Part shown: piece by piece, positions 1 through 10,928 of the stretch
Layout: each line of letters starts with the position of its first letter
Numbering within the stretch: the stretch's first letter is position 1
Program-made: the position numbers and the translations under genes
Assembly: GCA_949825045.1 (NCBI GenBank)
Contig: OX463810.1
Coordinates: forward strand, 34,544,201-34,608,200
DNA: 64,000 nt
Direction: 5' to 3'
Origin: Argyresthia goedartella
Taxonomy: Eukaryota > Arthropoda > Insecta > Lepidoptera > Argyresthiidae
Notes under the pieces: model-generated
What the model saw: the letters and a program-made list of their open reading frames with translations, nothing else
Databases searched by the model: none
What the model was told of the DNA's origin: nothing

Positions 1-25
1 AGACAACACATACATACATATTGTC

Positions 26-105
26 ACGGTTTTTCCCGTACGGTGCGCCAGGTGCGCACATCCATTTTGCGTGTGCGTGAAAAGGGACTAGCCCAGGAGC
101 GATTA
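26..105 (+). repeat. Rep-D interspersed repeat, partial
   Basis: Contains the core TTTTTCCCGTACGG followed by a segment ending CATTTTGCGTGTGCGTGA. The same two blocks recur near 19.3, 36.8, 39.6, 41.4 and 59.2 kb on the plus strand, and the first block near 14.7, 20.7 and 56.8 kb on the minus strand. There is no coding potential; class unknown. Confidence 0.5.
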
Positions 106-359
106 TGGATAAATTAAGGTTTCCTAACGATGTTTATTACTTTGTATTGAACCCGAAGTTTTAACCCGAAGTCTTAGAAGCAATTCTGCGAGTTGTCACT
201 TTTCAGTGACACCTTTCACTAGCAAATAACTAGTATTTAGCGCTGTAGCTACTAACTCATCACATTAGTACTTTACCATTACATAACAACCATCTCTTGA
301 AGTGAACACTTCTGTTAGACGTAACTTTCTTATTTGATTCAATGTAATTAAAAATAATC

Positions 360-437
360 ATGTATACATTGCTACTGGCTCCACATTAGGACACCCTGTA
401 TCGTGGGCACCAGAAACAGCCACGTCATAAACAAATG
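360..437 (-). mobile_element. SINE-A, 3' body fragment
   Basis: Reverse-complement match to the body shared by a dozen copies here (GGTTCCCACGACACAGGG, then a block ending in AAGCAATGTATGTG). The tRNA-like head is missing. Confidence 0.55.
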
Positions 438-462
438 AATATCCGAGAACCGGGGATCGTTC

Positions 463-786
463 GGGTTCCGTACCCGAAGGGTGCCAAACGAGACCCTATT
501 ACTAAGCCTCCGCTGTCCGTCTGTCCGTCCGTCCGTCCGTCACGGGGCAACTGAGATCGCTAAAGAGCTGAAATTTTCACAGAGGATGTATTTCTATTGC
601 CGATATAACAACAAATAATGAACCGCACGCATTCAAAAAAATATAGTGGTTCCCATACAAAATACGTGTTTACAACACGCTTGTAATAATGTTCTACGGT
701 CATGTTGTTTGGTATTGTTTTAATTTCCCAACCAAAAACTTACAAAACAAAATTTTAATTTCGAATTGCAGTCGGGCACTTGTTTT
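463..786 (-). repeat. Rep-F interspersed repeat
   Basis: Starts on the plus strand with GGGTTCCGTACCCGAAGGG, followed by (TCCG)5 at about 517-540, and ends near GTCGGGCACTTG. These are the two ends of the family whose longest copy lies at 49639-50333. It is shortened internally and has no ORF. Confidence 0.6.
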
Positions 787-1113
787 CTCATCCCTGTTGG
801 GAAAACTGGTCGCATAGATAAATAATTAGAGGAAACCAAATTAAAATTCGAAATCTATGCCGGCCTTCACAGTTTTAAACTAAACGAAAATTCAAAATAC
901 TTTCCTTGACATATTCCTATCCATTGAGACGAATCTAAGATACATACATACAATATATACATACATACAAAACTGAAACGAGGGCTCAGTGAAGGCATGG
1001 CTCTTGATTTAAAAGGTATTTATATATCATCATCATAACCATCACATTCAGCCCACATCGACCCACTGCCAAGACAAGAGGCCTATGCCCACATAGGCCT
1101 CTTCTCTAAAGCG

Positions 1114-1617
1114 CTAATCTCCGCGGTCCTGTGCCAATCGCACGCAGTGGGATCCCGACGACTTGATGATATGGTCGGACCATCGGGCTGGTGGTCTGCC
1201 CACTGGCCTTGTCGCTGCCCGTGGCCACCACTCTGTGACTGCTTTGGTCCACCGTCCGTCTTCCCGTCTAGCCAAGTCTCCCGCCCATCTCCATTTCAAT
1301 CTCGTCTGCCAACATCTGCGACCTTCGTTATTCGTCGAATGTCCTGACCTATCCCATCCTAATTTGGTTTGCTGGAAGAGATCTCTTATTAGAGATAAGC
1401 TCGCCTTTGTACATTATTTTTATGTAAGTCTTGTTGTCCATATATTAGTAGTATGCAATAAAGAAATTATGAAATTATGAATTTCGACGTTAGGCACGCG
1501 GTCAACGAGAGAGATACCCAACCTGGAACGCTGCATCGCTCTTTGTGCTACTTTTATAGCATGCATATTATGCTTTGTGAGCATCCATGTTTCAGCTCCA
1601 TAGGTGAGGATGGGCAA
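1114..1617 (-). pseudogene. RTE-type LINE, C-terminal fragment, interrupted
   Basis: Read on the minus strand, 1617-1483 encodes PILTYGAETWMLTKHNM followed by AQRAMQRSRLGISLVDRVPN, and 1319-1114 encodes LKWRWAGDLARREDGRW followed by GRPPARWSDHI and RLAQDRG. Both are signatures of the region downstream of the reverse transcriptase core in RTE/Proto2-like endonuclease-reverse transcriptases. The two halves are separated by a 138-bp insertion (1341-1478) in the opposite orientation and there is a frame change after it. The catalytic core and 3' end are absent. This is a dead fragment; the family call rests on protein motifs only. Confidence 0.75.
1341..1478 (+). mobile_element. LINE 3' end inserted in the RTE fragment
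   Basis: A 138-bp 3'-terminal piece with the block GAGATAAGCTCGCCTTTGTA and the end AATAAAGAAATTATGAAATT, i.e. a polyadenylation signal with a short AAATTATG tandem tail. It is flanked by the 4-bp repeat GAAT (1337-1340 and 1479-1482); removing it rejoins the surrounding RTE sequence. Related tail at 2976-3065. Confidence 0.7.
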
Positions 1618-1945
1618 GACAAATTGGTTTTACACCTTGGTCTTCAGGCATTGTGGCAGTGAGGATTAGAAGAGATCACTTAGTTGCCTAAATCAGCCCA
1701 CCCTAATCGATCTCGATCGATCGTCGTCAACCATAATCCGTTGTATTTTTAAACGTCATTCAAACTAATTTATAAACCTTTTAAGTAATAAGAATAATAT
1801 TACGTTGAGCAGGCTTGAGAGAACAACAAAACCAGTAACTAATTTCCGTATTTTCAAATTGAAAACAAATCTACATTTCCTCGCATTATAATAAGGAACG
1901 TTTATTAATTACGTCGCGATTACGACATCTATCGATAACAAACGA
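1618..1945. other. No recognisable feature
   Basis: AT-rich sequence without an ORF, repeat family or splice-flanked frame that I could recognise. Confidence 0.4.
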
Positions 1946-2210
1946 TGACGACCCGAATGGCCGAGTCGGCAGTGACCCTGCCTACGAAACCGAGGGTCCC
2001 GGGTTCGAGTCCCGGTGGGGGCAAATATTTGTTTGATGAGAACGGATCTTTGTACCCTAGTCATGGTTGTTTATCCATCTAAATCTAATATTTATCTATA
2101 TAAGTATGTGTATCGTTGTCTAGTACCCAAGATACAGGGAATCCTAGTTTGGGGCTAGATCAATGTGTGTAAATGGTGTCCAAGGTAGTATTATTAAGGT
2201 AGTATTAAAC
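1946..2210 (+). mobile_element. SINE-B (tRNA-derived), full length
   Basis: Head has a tRNA-like A box (TGGCCGAGTCGG) and B box (GGTTCGAGTCC), i.e. an internal RNA polymerase III promoter. The body runs through CAAATATTTG and CCCAAGATACAGGGAATCC and ends in GTGTCCAAGG plus an ATT-rich tail. Close copies: 4077, 49204 and 62214. Diverged copies: 39930 and 53321. Confidence 0.8.
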
Positions 2211-2975
2211 ACTACAATAAGTAGCACTATACTATACTTGAAATACTTCAAAAATACTTACATTACAGCCGATTCTCAGAAGGTAGGTAAGGCTAACATA
2301 AAGCTAGACAATTACATAAAAATTTGCAAAAAATCTAATTAAAACCATACTCAATTTAACGCACGAACTGTATATGTAAGCTGGCAATTAAACTGCATAA
2401 TATCATTACAACAATGGTTTTGCATATTACGAAATTGACAAGACAGGAAAGAATTTGTTACGCATATTGGATCAAATACACCCAGCATAATAATGTCGAT
2501 TTAAAAAGATGCTGCTTTCAACGGTAGAGCAATAGGTGCGGTGCCACTTTCATTCGGTTGGTTTAGACATTGGCGTGTACAGCCAGCATTATGACGAGGG
2601 GAACGACCTCACAGAAAATCTAGACCATTCAGATTAGTAACTGCAGCCGCGTGACAATTACCTAAAGTGGATAAAATAGGAACAGAGTGCTAGTAAAGAC
2701 CGCTACAACTTACTGCTACAAGCTGGCTAAAGTATATTACTTTGGCCAGTTTCGTAATCATATTAGCCTGTACATAATTACGTATATAATAAATACAGGA
2801 TGACTTCGGATTCGTGTCGCAACCGAATTTTTCAACTCAGTCAATGATTGTGATAAATAAAAATTAAATCGAAAAAACACAAAAAAAGATTTTTTCCCAT
2901 TAAAAATTTCAAAAAAATAGATCGTGCATTTAATTTTTTTACACATATTTTTGTTTGTTTCAGTCATTAACAAAT
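2211..2975. other. No recognisable feature
   Basis: Unique-looking AT-rich sequence. Short ORFs here are of the size expected by chance and none has a family signature. Confidence 0.4.
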
Positions 2976-3065
2976 ATCTTATAAAAGAGATAAGCTCTCC
3001 TTTGTACACTTATCTAATAAGTTTACTGTATGTTTTAACTGCAGTACAAAATAAAAATATGCAAT
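2976..3065 (+). mobile_element. LINE 3' end
   Basis: Contains AAAAGAGATAAGCTCTCCTT and TTTGTACA followed by an AAAATAAAAATATGC end. This matches the 3' block of the 1341-1478 insertion. Strongly 5' truncated, no coding sequence. Confidence 0.5.
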
Positions 3066-3229
3066 TATATACTGGGTCAGAAAAAAAAGTTGGGGTCACG
3101 ACACAAAAGTAAACCCCGTATGCCTTCACGTATTATCCCGGAATACTTTTGGAATGGCAAACGTATTCAGCTAGTAATTCGATACTCCAGTCGCATTTCA
3201 AGATATTTGAAGGAACTATGAAACCATGA

Positions 3230-3345
3230 TGTACATGTTTTCATAGCCCTTCTTCTCCCACAGTAGTCCAATGTAGAGAAGGGAAAAAAATGACGTTTGC
3301 CAAGTGTATTTAAATTTCTACAGTAACAAAGATATTTGAATTTTA
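3230..3345 (+). mobile_element. LINE-T 3' UTR fragment
   Basis: Shares CCTTCTTCTCCCACAG, CCAATGTAGAGAAG and TGACGTTTGC with the LINE ends at 33995, 40981 and 54325. Only the 3' UTR is present; the terminal tandem tail is eroded. Confidence 0.6.
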
Positions 3346-4076
3346 ATTTTCGCTGCTGGCAAAGGCACAATTGTGCCGGTTTTATGCCAGTTATAATGAC
3401 AAATCTAGCGTGATACCGATCTATATTCTAGGTACATAACCTTGTTATCAGAAAAACTGCATTGTAGCAGCGTTAAAAAGCAGTTTAAATAGCTGAGGTC
3501 AACGCGTGCATCCTTGGAGGCCGGTACAGCACTATTCATTCCAAATTTTAATCAATGATCATGCAAAATTACAGTCTCGTGAGTTTTCACTGCTCTGTAG
3601 GTAACCTTGCAAAAGCCTGTCATATTATTGTGACCATTTATGGTCATCCATAATCCATCCAAAATCCATAAAGTCAAATCAACTTTTCGATCGATACTTC
3701 AAAATGATGCTGATTCAACGGGGATCTAAAAGGTTGCATCTTCAGTTCTAGGTTTATTGTTTGATTCTTTTACGAGAAACACAAGTTCGCTTCGATTAAA
3801 AAAGTGCCACTAATCGGCCGAGACGAATCACCGAAGTTACTATTGTTATTTTTTCGCATCAACGATTCAGTACAGTTCACTACAATGAAATTTCAACTCT
3901 TTCAGGCGATCCTAAATTCTATGTCTCGTTAATTTTGATTATTTTTCGTGTGACTGACCCTACACTAGGATAAACCGTCGTCAGCGTAAAAACCATGGAA
4001 AGATTAGTGAGCCGTGATTCTCAAGGGAAATAGGTATTTTAAGATGCCAAATGTAATCAAATTGTAGTAACAATTG
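3346..4076. other. No recognisable feature
   Basis: No repeat family or coding frame recognised. Confidence 0.4.
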
Positions 4077-4316
4077 GACACTATTTACACACATTGATCT
4101 ATCCCCAAACTAGCATTCCCTGTATCTTGGGTACTAGACAACGATTCAAATACTTATATAGATAAAAATTATACTTAGATAGATAAAAAACCATGACTAG
4201 GGAACAAACATCCCTACTCATCAAACAAATATTTGCCCCCACCGGGACTCGAACCCGGGACCCTTGGCTGCGTAGGCAGGGTCACTGCCGACACGGCCAT
4301 TCAGGTTGGCAAAACC
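4077..4316 (-). mobile_element. SINE-B, full length
   Basis: Reverse complement of the 1946 copy, with B box GGTTCGAGTCC and the full body, but with a base change in the CAGGGAATGC segment and a damaged A-box region. No obvious ATT tail remains. Confidence 0.8.
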
Positions 4317-5104
4317 TAACCTAACTATATTTTAATTGCCCAAGTGTTATTGTTTTACGTATTGCTATTGTTATGCGCGGTTGTTAGAGTTTTTCCACGC
4401 GGTTTTGTAATAGCAGAGTAAAGATAAAAGCAAATTAATTACTATAAAACCAGAGGTCAGACTTCCTTGACTAATACCTTTTATTTCTGAGTCTGAATGT
4501 AATGATACAATAACGAACAATTGCACCGAAATGTCTTAAAATATGTTTAATAACTACTCCTCTTATATGCCCCTATTATATTTTTTTATTGATAAATATA
4601 TTTTAATTAGAAAATTTAGTGCTAACCTAAACAGAAACCCATGACAACCACTCTCCTAATTACGGAAATTAAATAATCTCTGTTATCTATGTATATTTAA
4701 CAATAGCAAATATTTACTTAGGAACAACAAACGGCATTATCAACGATAGATTTTAAATCGCCGATACCCAACAAAAACAGTTTTTTCGTCAACAAAACGT
4801 ATCGGAACTTTTACTATAGAACCGCCTTGCAATCTAACCTAGGCTTAAGCAAAGTAAACTGTATAGGAAAGTGTTAAAGGTGATTATGCTGGTGTCAGTT
4901 GGTCGTTCAATATTTGTACGAAAGGTGTGGTAAGTCTATATTGGATAAGTCGTGAAATGCCGGTCAAACCTTAACATTTACGGTACAACTTTATGTTACT
5001 TAACTTTATTGAGCGGTACCACATTATTCAGGCTTATGAGGTATTGATTTCATTAATTATTGTAAAGGGCGTGAACTGACACACTAGTTTGTATCCCAGA
5101 GAAA
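4317..5104. other. No recognisable feature
   Basis: AT-rich; nothing supported on either strand. Confidence 0.4.
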
Positions 5105-5330
5105 AAATACTTTTGTTGTATGGGAGCCCCCTTAAATATTAATTTTATTCTATTAGTATTTTTTGTTAGCGGCAACAGAAATATACATCATCTCTGAAAA
5201 TTTCAACTGTATAACTATCACGGTTCATGAGATACAGCCTGGTGACAGACGGACGGACGGACGGACAGCGGAGGCTTAGTAATAGGGTCCCGTTTGGCAC
5301 CCTTCGGGTACGGAACCCTAAAAATGAAAA
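5105..5330 (+). repeat. Rep-F, 3' half
   Basis: Contains GTTGTATGGGAGCCCCCTTA, AGCGGCAACAGAAATA, (GACG)5 at 5247-5266, then GTCCCGTTTGGCACCC and the end GGGTACGGAACCCTAAAAA. This is the 3' half of the 49639-50333 family member. Confidence 0.7.
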
Positions 5331-5990
5331 ATAAACGATTTGTTAGCTCTCACGTGCTTACAATGAAAGCAGAAACATCATCCCACGCAAGCAACAGACA
5401 CACAAATATTATATTATCTTACACAGCTAATTCAACCAAAAACATACAAACGTTATCTCATTCCAATGTAAAGCGATTCCTACGCGTTGTCACTAAAATG
5501 TTTAGAAAGTGAAACTCGAGCACGCGCTACACTCTACTACAGGTATACGAGTATAATTCTATACCTTATTTCACTATACCACAACTATACTCTCCAAAAA
5601 ACAAACGAATGAATGGAAATGTTTTGTTTGCTTTCCCTTTATTCGATCTGTCACGGCAGTTATCGATAACAACGTATAATAGTTACGTTTGTTACGTGCT
5701 GCACTGCGACGAATTCTTCGAAGTTTTTATGTGTTGTTATATCTGGAATTGAATTACCAAAAAATACACCGAATGGAAATCTCCACGAGATCGTAGTGAG
5801 GGGTAATTTTAGGCAGGATGTGTGATGATGAGTAGGATAGAAGCGAGTTACTGACGCTTATTAGTTACATCCTGAATAACTAAATGGATCAACTGATCAA
5901 CTATTACCTTCTTAACGGCTTAACTATTTTGTTGATCGGTCTGGCAAAAACAAATTAATAAAGAATTTCGCCTCATCTTGAATAACTAAT
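5331..5990. other. No recognisable repeat; upstream flank of a candidate promoter
   Basis: A 60-residue frame follows the repeat end but has no family signature. The stretch lies immediately upstream of the TATA-like motif at 5996. Confidence 0.35.
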
Positions 5991-5995
5991 CCCAA

Positions 5996-6078
5996 TATAT
6001 ATAAGGCCTTGTGTTTAAACAATTACCAAAAACGCACTTGTTTTACTACCAATAAATTCGAAATGACTGCCAGAATAG
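5996..6078 (+). promoter_or_regulatory. Candidate TATA promoter and 5-codon first exon
   Basis: A strong TATA-like box (TATATATAAGG, 5996-6006) is followed 57 bp later by ATG at 6063. The start codon opens a frame M-T-A-R-I plus one base of the next codon, which meets a consensus 5' splice donor AG|GTAAGT at 6077-6084. Very short first coding exons are common in secreted and cuticle protein genes of insects (known from those families). No downstream exon could be paired with it, so this may be chance. Confidence 0.3.
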
Positions 6079-6154
6079 GTAAGTGATCAACAAATTGTTT
6101 TTGGATAAATTATCACCAACCTTCTTTTTATATTTTGTGTACTTAAGTTTATGT

Positions 6155-6262
6155 TTTAAGTATTTTTTGTTGTTCTTACATGTTCAACCTAACACGAAGG
6201 ATAAAGGAGGCTTCGCTTCGCTCACCTCCTTTACCCTTCACCTAAGCTACCGCAGTATTTTG
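6155..6262 (+). repeat. Rep-H interspersed repeat
   Basis: Shares ACATGTTCAACCTAACACGA, AGGATAAAGG, a CTTCGCTCACC block and a block ending TATTTTGCCCTGATGTTTT-like with copies at 38225, 43985 and 61090. Non-coding; class unknown. Confidence 0.55.
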
Positions 6263-7172
6263 CCCTGATGTTTTCTGCAACTTTTGGTGACCATTTACCG
6301 ATTTTGGTAATAAAAAAATATTTTGGTGATTATTTGAATTGTTCTCATATGGATATGGAGAGAAATGTTTCGTTTACTCACAACGAATTGTTCCTGTACA
6401 ATCTATTGTAATTCAATAAGACAAGAAGAGTCAAATCTACATCTTAGTGATTGGACACTTCATCTCGTCGAATCGACTTAAAAACGCGTCGACGCCCACC
6501 CCCGGGCGAAATGGCAACCGCTTTCGATTACGTCACAAACAACTCGATTAAAATTATCCAATCAATTTATTTACGAGTGAAATTACTCTGTCCCTGGCAC
6601 CGATTCCTCAGGCGCTGAAGCTGACAATAGAGCAAAACTGAACAGACATCTTGAAATCCGACAGTTCATTGCTCGGTAGCCATTGGTTCCATTTTCAAAC
6701 TTAAGAAAGCTTGAAAACTCCATCGATATCGATCGATCTCCTGAGAGTTGATTATCATTATTTTAGTTAATTTTGTCTGACGCCTAAAGAATCAGTACCC
6801 CTGTCGCTAAACCAATCACGTCTCGATATCGCTCAGGGGAGCTATAATACAATTAAGATTTATTGATAAGGCTGGGGTGGTGAGAGCCACTAAAGACCCG
6901 TATCACCGCAATAGCTCGTGGCGGAAGTTCCACTCCTTCGATATATTGCCGGCTAAATTGGTTTGGTCGACAAAAACTTCATAATGATAACGCAAACGAA
7001 TAACACTTTTGATTAACACACAAAACCATAGTATTGCATCCCTCCTTTTTCCATATGGATTGGCAGAGGCCATGTTTAGCGAGTTGTACAATAAACCATT
7101 TTATATTGTTGATAACCTTTAGCCTCAACTACGTACTTACGTAGTTGAGTTACGTCTTCTGCTACTTAGAAG
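6263..7172. other. Mostly unrecognised; short Rep-D trace near 7045
   Basis: Only TTTTCCATATGGATTGGCAG at about 7047-7066 resembles Rep-D. No coding frame supported. Confidence 0.35.
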
Positions 7173-7412
7173 AAGACTATAAGAATGGGCTATACTCCAT
7201 CACGCTGGATCAGTGCGGGTTGATGGAGGGTTTTACGACTACTACTATAAGGTAGCGATAGTAGCCGGACCTACTGCTTAACGTGTCATCCGAAACACGG
7301 AGCGTCAATGTACAGATAAAGTAATTATCTTATTGGTACATGGTGAGCACTGGATTCGAACCGGCGTCTCCTGCGCGAGAAGCGAGCGTGAAACCAATTA
7401 GAGCACGGAGCA
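7173..7412 (-). mobile_element. Rep-C, tRNA-headed SINE-like element
   Basis: On the minus strand: head with TGGTTTCACGCTCGCTTCTC and B box GGTTCGAATCC, then GTTTCGGATGACACGTTAAG, GGCTACTATCGCTAC and CATCAACCCGCACTGA. This order defines the family. Body copies at 14441, 32300, 41660 and 51006; head-only copies at 20632 and 21681. Confidence 0.7.
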
Positions 7413-7873
7413 GAAGACTGAAAAGATATCATGCGAGATATAGGTAGGTCATCACTAGGATCACTACACTCGGTGGTATCGTTTAACTACCAACCCGATA
7501 TAAAGTTTCAGGTATTTTCTGTAGTGGGTGAATTTATCCTGTAATTTTGTGACGTTTGCCTGTCCTAAGCACTCAGCCAGGCTCTACTAGACTCTAGTCT
7601 AAAAAAATGTTGACAAAGAATCAAATGGGCATACAAAGTGGAGTGGACCTCACCAAAAGCGTATTCCAAACTCGTTTGCCATACAGCATACGTTAGGAGT
7701 GTATTTCTTAGTTGCATTTGATAACACTTTGCCAGCTGACCACTTTCGAATGTGGCTAATCACTTTCGATAGTTATTATTTCGATACCAGCCAGCCGTTG
7801 AGAATATAAATTGCTTATATGGGGCGACCACTTACCGTAAGTCGATAAAATGCTATGAACAGTTCAGTGAACT
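7413..7873. other. No recognisable feature
   Basis: No repeat or gene recognised. Confidence 0.4.
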
Positions 7874-8272
7874 TTGCTAGAAAATAATAAAGTGTATTCG
7901 AAACCATTCGTGTTTCTGCTTTCAAAGTCCTATTATAGTATTAAGGAATACTTAGATGACAAAACTGCATGGTCCATGCCATCTCAGCGCACAGAAATTG
8001 GACGAGGGGCGATGGATCAAGTCTATCACTCGCCGGCGAATTTCCTTAGACCGAAACCTGTTGTAAAGTCACTTTTAAAAAAAAAAAGTATGGGGGAGTT
8101 TCTTGCCGTTTCTTCTTAACCCCGAGGCCCACCTTCCGAAACGGTGTAGTCTTTTTTTATATATAAAAAAAAATTGACTTGTAGTTATGAGTAAGTATAA
8201 TTTTGACGTTGATATTTGTTGCAATAAGATAATTTATTTATTTATATTCAATAAAAATAATCACTCTGACTC
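7874..8272 (+). pseudogene. CR1/Jockey-group LINE, C-terminus and 3' UTR
   Basis: The frame carries SKSYYSIKEYLDDKTAW, the usual last residues of this LINE group, then a 3' UTR with GAGTTTCTTGCCG and CCCACCTTCCGAAACGG and a terminal TTCAATAAAAATAATCAC followed by (TCTGAC)n. Only the last part of the element is present. Compare the C-termini at 10205, 22536 and 25325. Confidence 0.7.
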
Positions 8273-9227
8273 TGACTCAAAATCTATATTTGCTTTATTC
8301 GTTTGCTGCAGTCGTTTAGCTGGCTAAGAATTCTGACGGGGTGATGGGCTAGCCGCTTTTAGCAAATGATTATTCTCTTATGCCTATAATTATGTACCTA
8401 CATAATTACGGGTACATATGGAAATATACGAACTCAATAACAAACTTCAAAACCTATGAAATATAATCAACCACCTGTTGATGGCCCCACAGATGACAGG
8501 ATATATTCTAAACTTATATGTATATATTCCGATTCTTATTTGATTTCAATGAAATACCCACAATGAAATAGGTGTCTTGGGAAATTTCACGTAATTAAAT
8601 ATATGTACCTCGTTAGTTACACAATCCATAAAACAAACAAACAAACGTAACGCAAACAAAATAATTTGATACGCACATTGATATATGAAATTACTTAATT
8701 GGAGAAAATTCATTGAAGAAACTCTCGATAGTAGACTACTCGAATGAAATCTTGATTACGACAAAAAAAAATATGTTTGATTGTAATATAACAAAAATGG
8801 TTGTTAATCTATAGACAATGACTGATTGTCTATAGATATAGCTAATATGATGTATTTTCCACTCCTTGATTTCCATTTCTCTATCTGCTTAAGAAAACTC
8901 AATGTCCCAGCTGCATATAATCGCAAATTCCATACAATGACAGGCAATCAACAGATCAGACACAGAATGAGTCTCCCATACTTATCTAGCCATACTTATA
9001 TTATAGGGTCGAACTAAGAAAGTGAAAATCGGCGAGTGACCGTGGGATAGTCGTTGAGACTTTCTCGACCCATCTAGACTGAATGACGTCAAAGTAAACC
9101 CTAGACTAGGTCCATATTTAGTATACGCTTTCGTTTTCTAGTTTTAAGTGACTTGGTATAATTTCTAAGAAAAGTTGAGGTTAATAAAGGGTAACCTTAG
9201 ACTGGTAGTTACGTAGAACTTTTACTT
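8273..9227. other. Unrecognised sequence with one hairpin
   Basis: A perfect 13-bp inverted repeat with a 5-nt loop lies at 8807-8837 (left arm ATCTATAGACAAT). Otherwise nothing supported. Confidence 0.45.
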
Positions 9228-9312
9228 GTTACAAGGTCCTAGAGAAGAGGCAAAACATATATGGACAAAGCACATTTGTAAATATCTTCAGTAATAAAGA
9301 CATTGTTAACCC
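9228..9312 (+). mobile_element. LINE-T 3' end, diverged
   Basis: CCTAGAGAAGAGGCAAAACA and AATATCTTCAGTAATAAAGA match the LINE-T 3' UTR (54325 copy). Short and diverged. Confidence 0.5.
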
Positions 9313-9477
9313 ACTTTAACTCAATGACTTAAAATTACGTAATTTTCATGGATCCAGTTTTTTTTTAATAAAGCATAATATTTAGAAAGGAAAAAGGGAG
9401 TGTTGCTGCCAGGGCTTTTAGGAATTTTCACGCACCATCAATTTAATTATTGACTTCTCTAATGAAATCTCTTTTTT

Positions 9478-9725
9478 AGGGTTCCGTAACCGAAGGGTCC
9501 AAACGAAGCCCTATTGTTGTCTCTCACGTGTCCGTCTGTCCGTCGATTAACATATCGCACAGGTTTTACCGCCAATCAGCTGGAGCTGCAGTCTTCAATT
9601 TTTTACAGTATCATCTTAACCCAAAGCCATACAAAATGTCAAAAATATTTTTTTATGATTTTAAGGGGTGCTCCCACACGGTTCATGGCAGATAAACATT
9701 TTTTTAATACACAGGCACGTACATA
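9478..9725 (-). repeat. Rep-F, diverged
   Basis: Plus-strand start AGGGTTCCGTAACCGAAGGG, TGTCCGTCTGTCCGTC and later a GGGGTGCTCCCA segment follow Rep-F order on the minus strand with many changes. Confidence 0.55.
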
Positions 9726-10204
9726 GTTAAGGGGGGTTGCGAAAACAAATTATGCCAGCCACATCGAATAGGTTATCGTTGCTTGTATAAAAATACTGCA
9801 TTTTTTGTTTAAAGATATAATGAAAAAAAGTAATGAAAATCGACCAAAGACTGCTTTTGTACAAAATTTTGTTTCAAAGATTTTTTGAACTACTTATTGA
9901 AATTCGAAATTTGGTGATAATTTCCTCAGGATTCTAATGTTACTCGCTACGCTCGTGATTCAAATATAGACTCCTTCTCTCGCTCGGGACTCAAACAAGC
10001 ACCCGCAGCAAAAATCAACTTTGCTCTCTTGTTGCATAAATAACTATTGCCTGTTCTTTTATCTCATCGGGAGTTAAATCAATGTCCGTGTCACTCTAAT
10101 CACTTTCCGAAACCATTTTTAACCAAAAAGAAGACACGGTATTTTTATTTAATCTCGTGTTTCCGTGTTTTCTATTGCAAACGTTCATTGTTTTCTTTAC
10201 TTCT
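9726..10204. other. No recognisable feature
   Basis: The open frame entering from 10047 has no LINE homology before about 10205. No other signal. Confidence 0.35.
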
Positions 10205-10928
10205 ATCTGTTTATTGTGCGTATATACATTCAATTATTAGATATTCTATTACTGTATGGGGTAATGCTACAGAAATTAACAGAGTCCTAAAATGTCAAAA
10301 ACGATCAATCAGAACAATCAATGGTTTAAAAAAACGCAGCCACGCAAGAGAGCACTTTAAAAAAGATAAAATTATGACAGTTATTTCTCTTTACATTTAC
10401 AATAGTTTGTTAGAGGTTTACGAAGATAGGGAAATTCCGGAAAAGCAAGATACTGCTTTACCCTATACTTTCCGTGATAATAAAAAACGAACAATAAAAA
10501 ATAATGAAACCCGTATAGTACCAAAAACAAGATTAGCTAAAGTACAGAAACAAGGTCGTTACTTTAAAATCCTGATGTATAATAAATTACCAAAAAGTCT
10601 GACCACTCTAAAATTTAACTTGTTCAAACAAAAACTAAAAATATTTTTTGAAAATAATCCATTTTATACTGTCAAAGAATATATGTCAATGGAACTTGTA
10701 GAATCTTTGTTCTTGGAAAAATTATAAATAAAATAACTATCATTTCACTGTAAAAAGTTAAATGCAGTAATTTAAATGTCAAATATTTAAGTAATGTAAA
10801 ATTTTAAATATTTAAGTTAGAATAGGAATTTCAAATATTTAAGTAGTATGTAAGTGTAAAATGTAAATGACTTGCCTGTAAATTATTTTACTTCGAGGGC
10901 AATAAATATTTCTATGTTCTATGTTCTA
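10205..10928 (+). pseudogene. CR1/Jockey-group LINE, 3' fragment
   Basis: An uninterrupted frame to 10727 encodes CAYIHSIIRYSITVWGN, QKRSIRTINGLKKRSH and ends FFENNPFYTVKEYM. This is the region downstream of the reverse transcriptase palm in CR1/Jockey-like LINEs (compare RYGLVVWGNGTDINKDF at 23138). The catalytic motifs are missing, so it is a 5'-truncated copy. The 3' UTR ends at 10928 with GGGCAATAAATATTTCT and an ATGTTCT tandem tail. It abuts the next LINE directly. The frame upstream of 10205 is probably unrelated flank. Confidence 0.75.

Noticed and set aside
1946..2025. tRNA-like sequences with A and B boxes (also at 4240, 25704, 49370, 60833, 62214)
   Set aside because: They are followed by shared non-tRNA bodies and recur many times, so they are SINE heads rather than tRNA genes; no convincing 7-bp acceptor stem was found.
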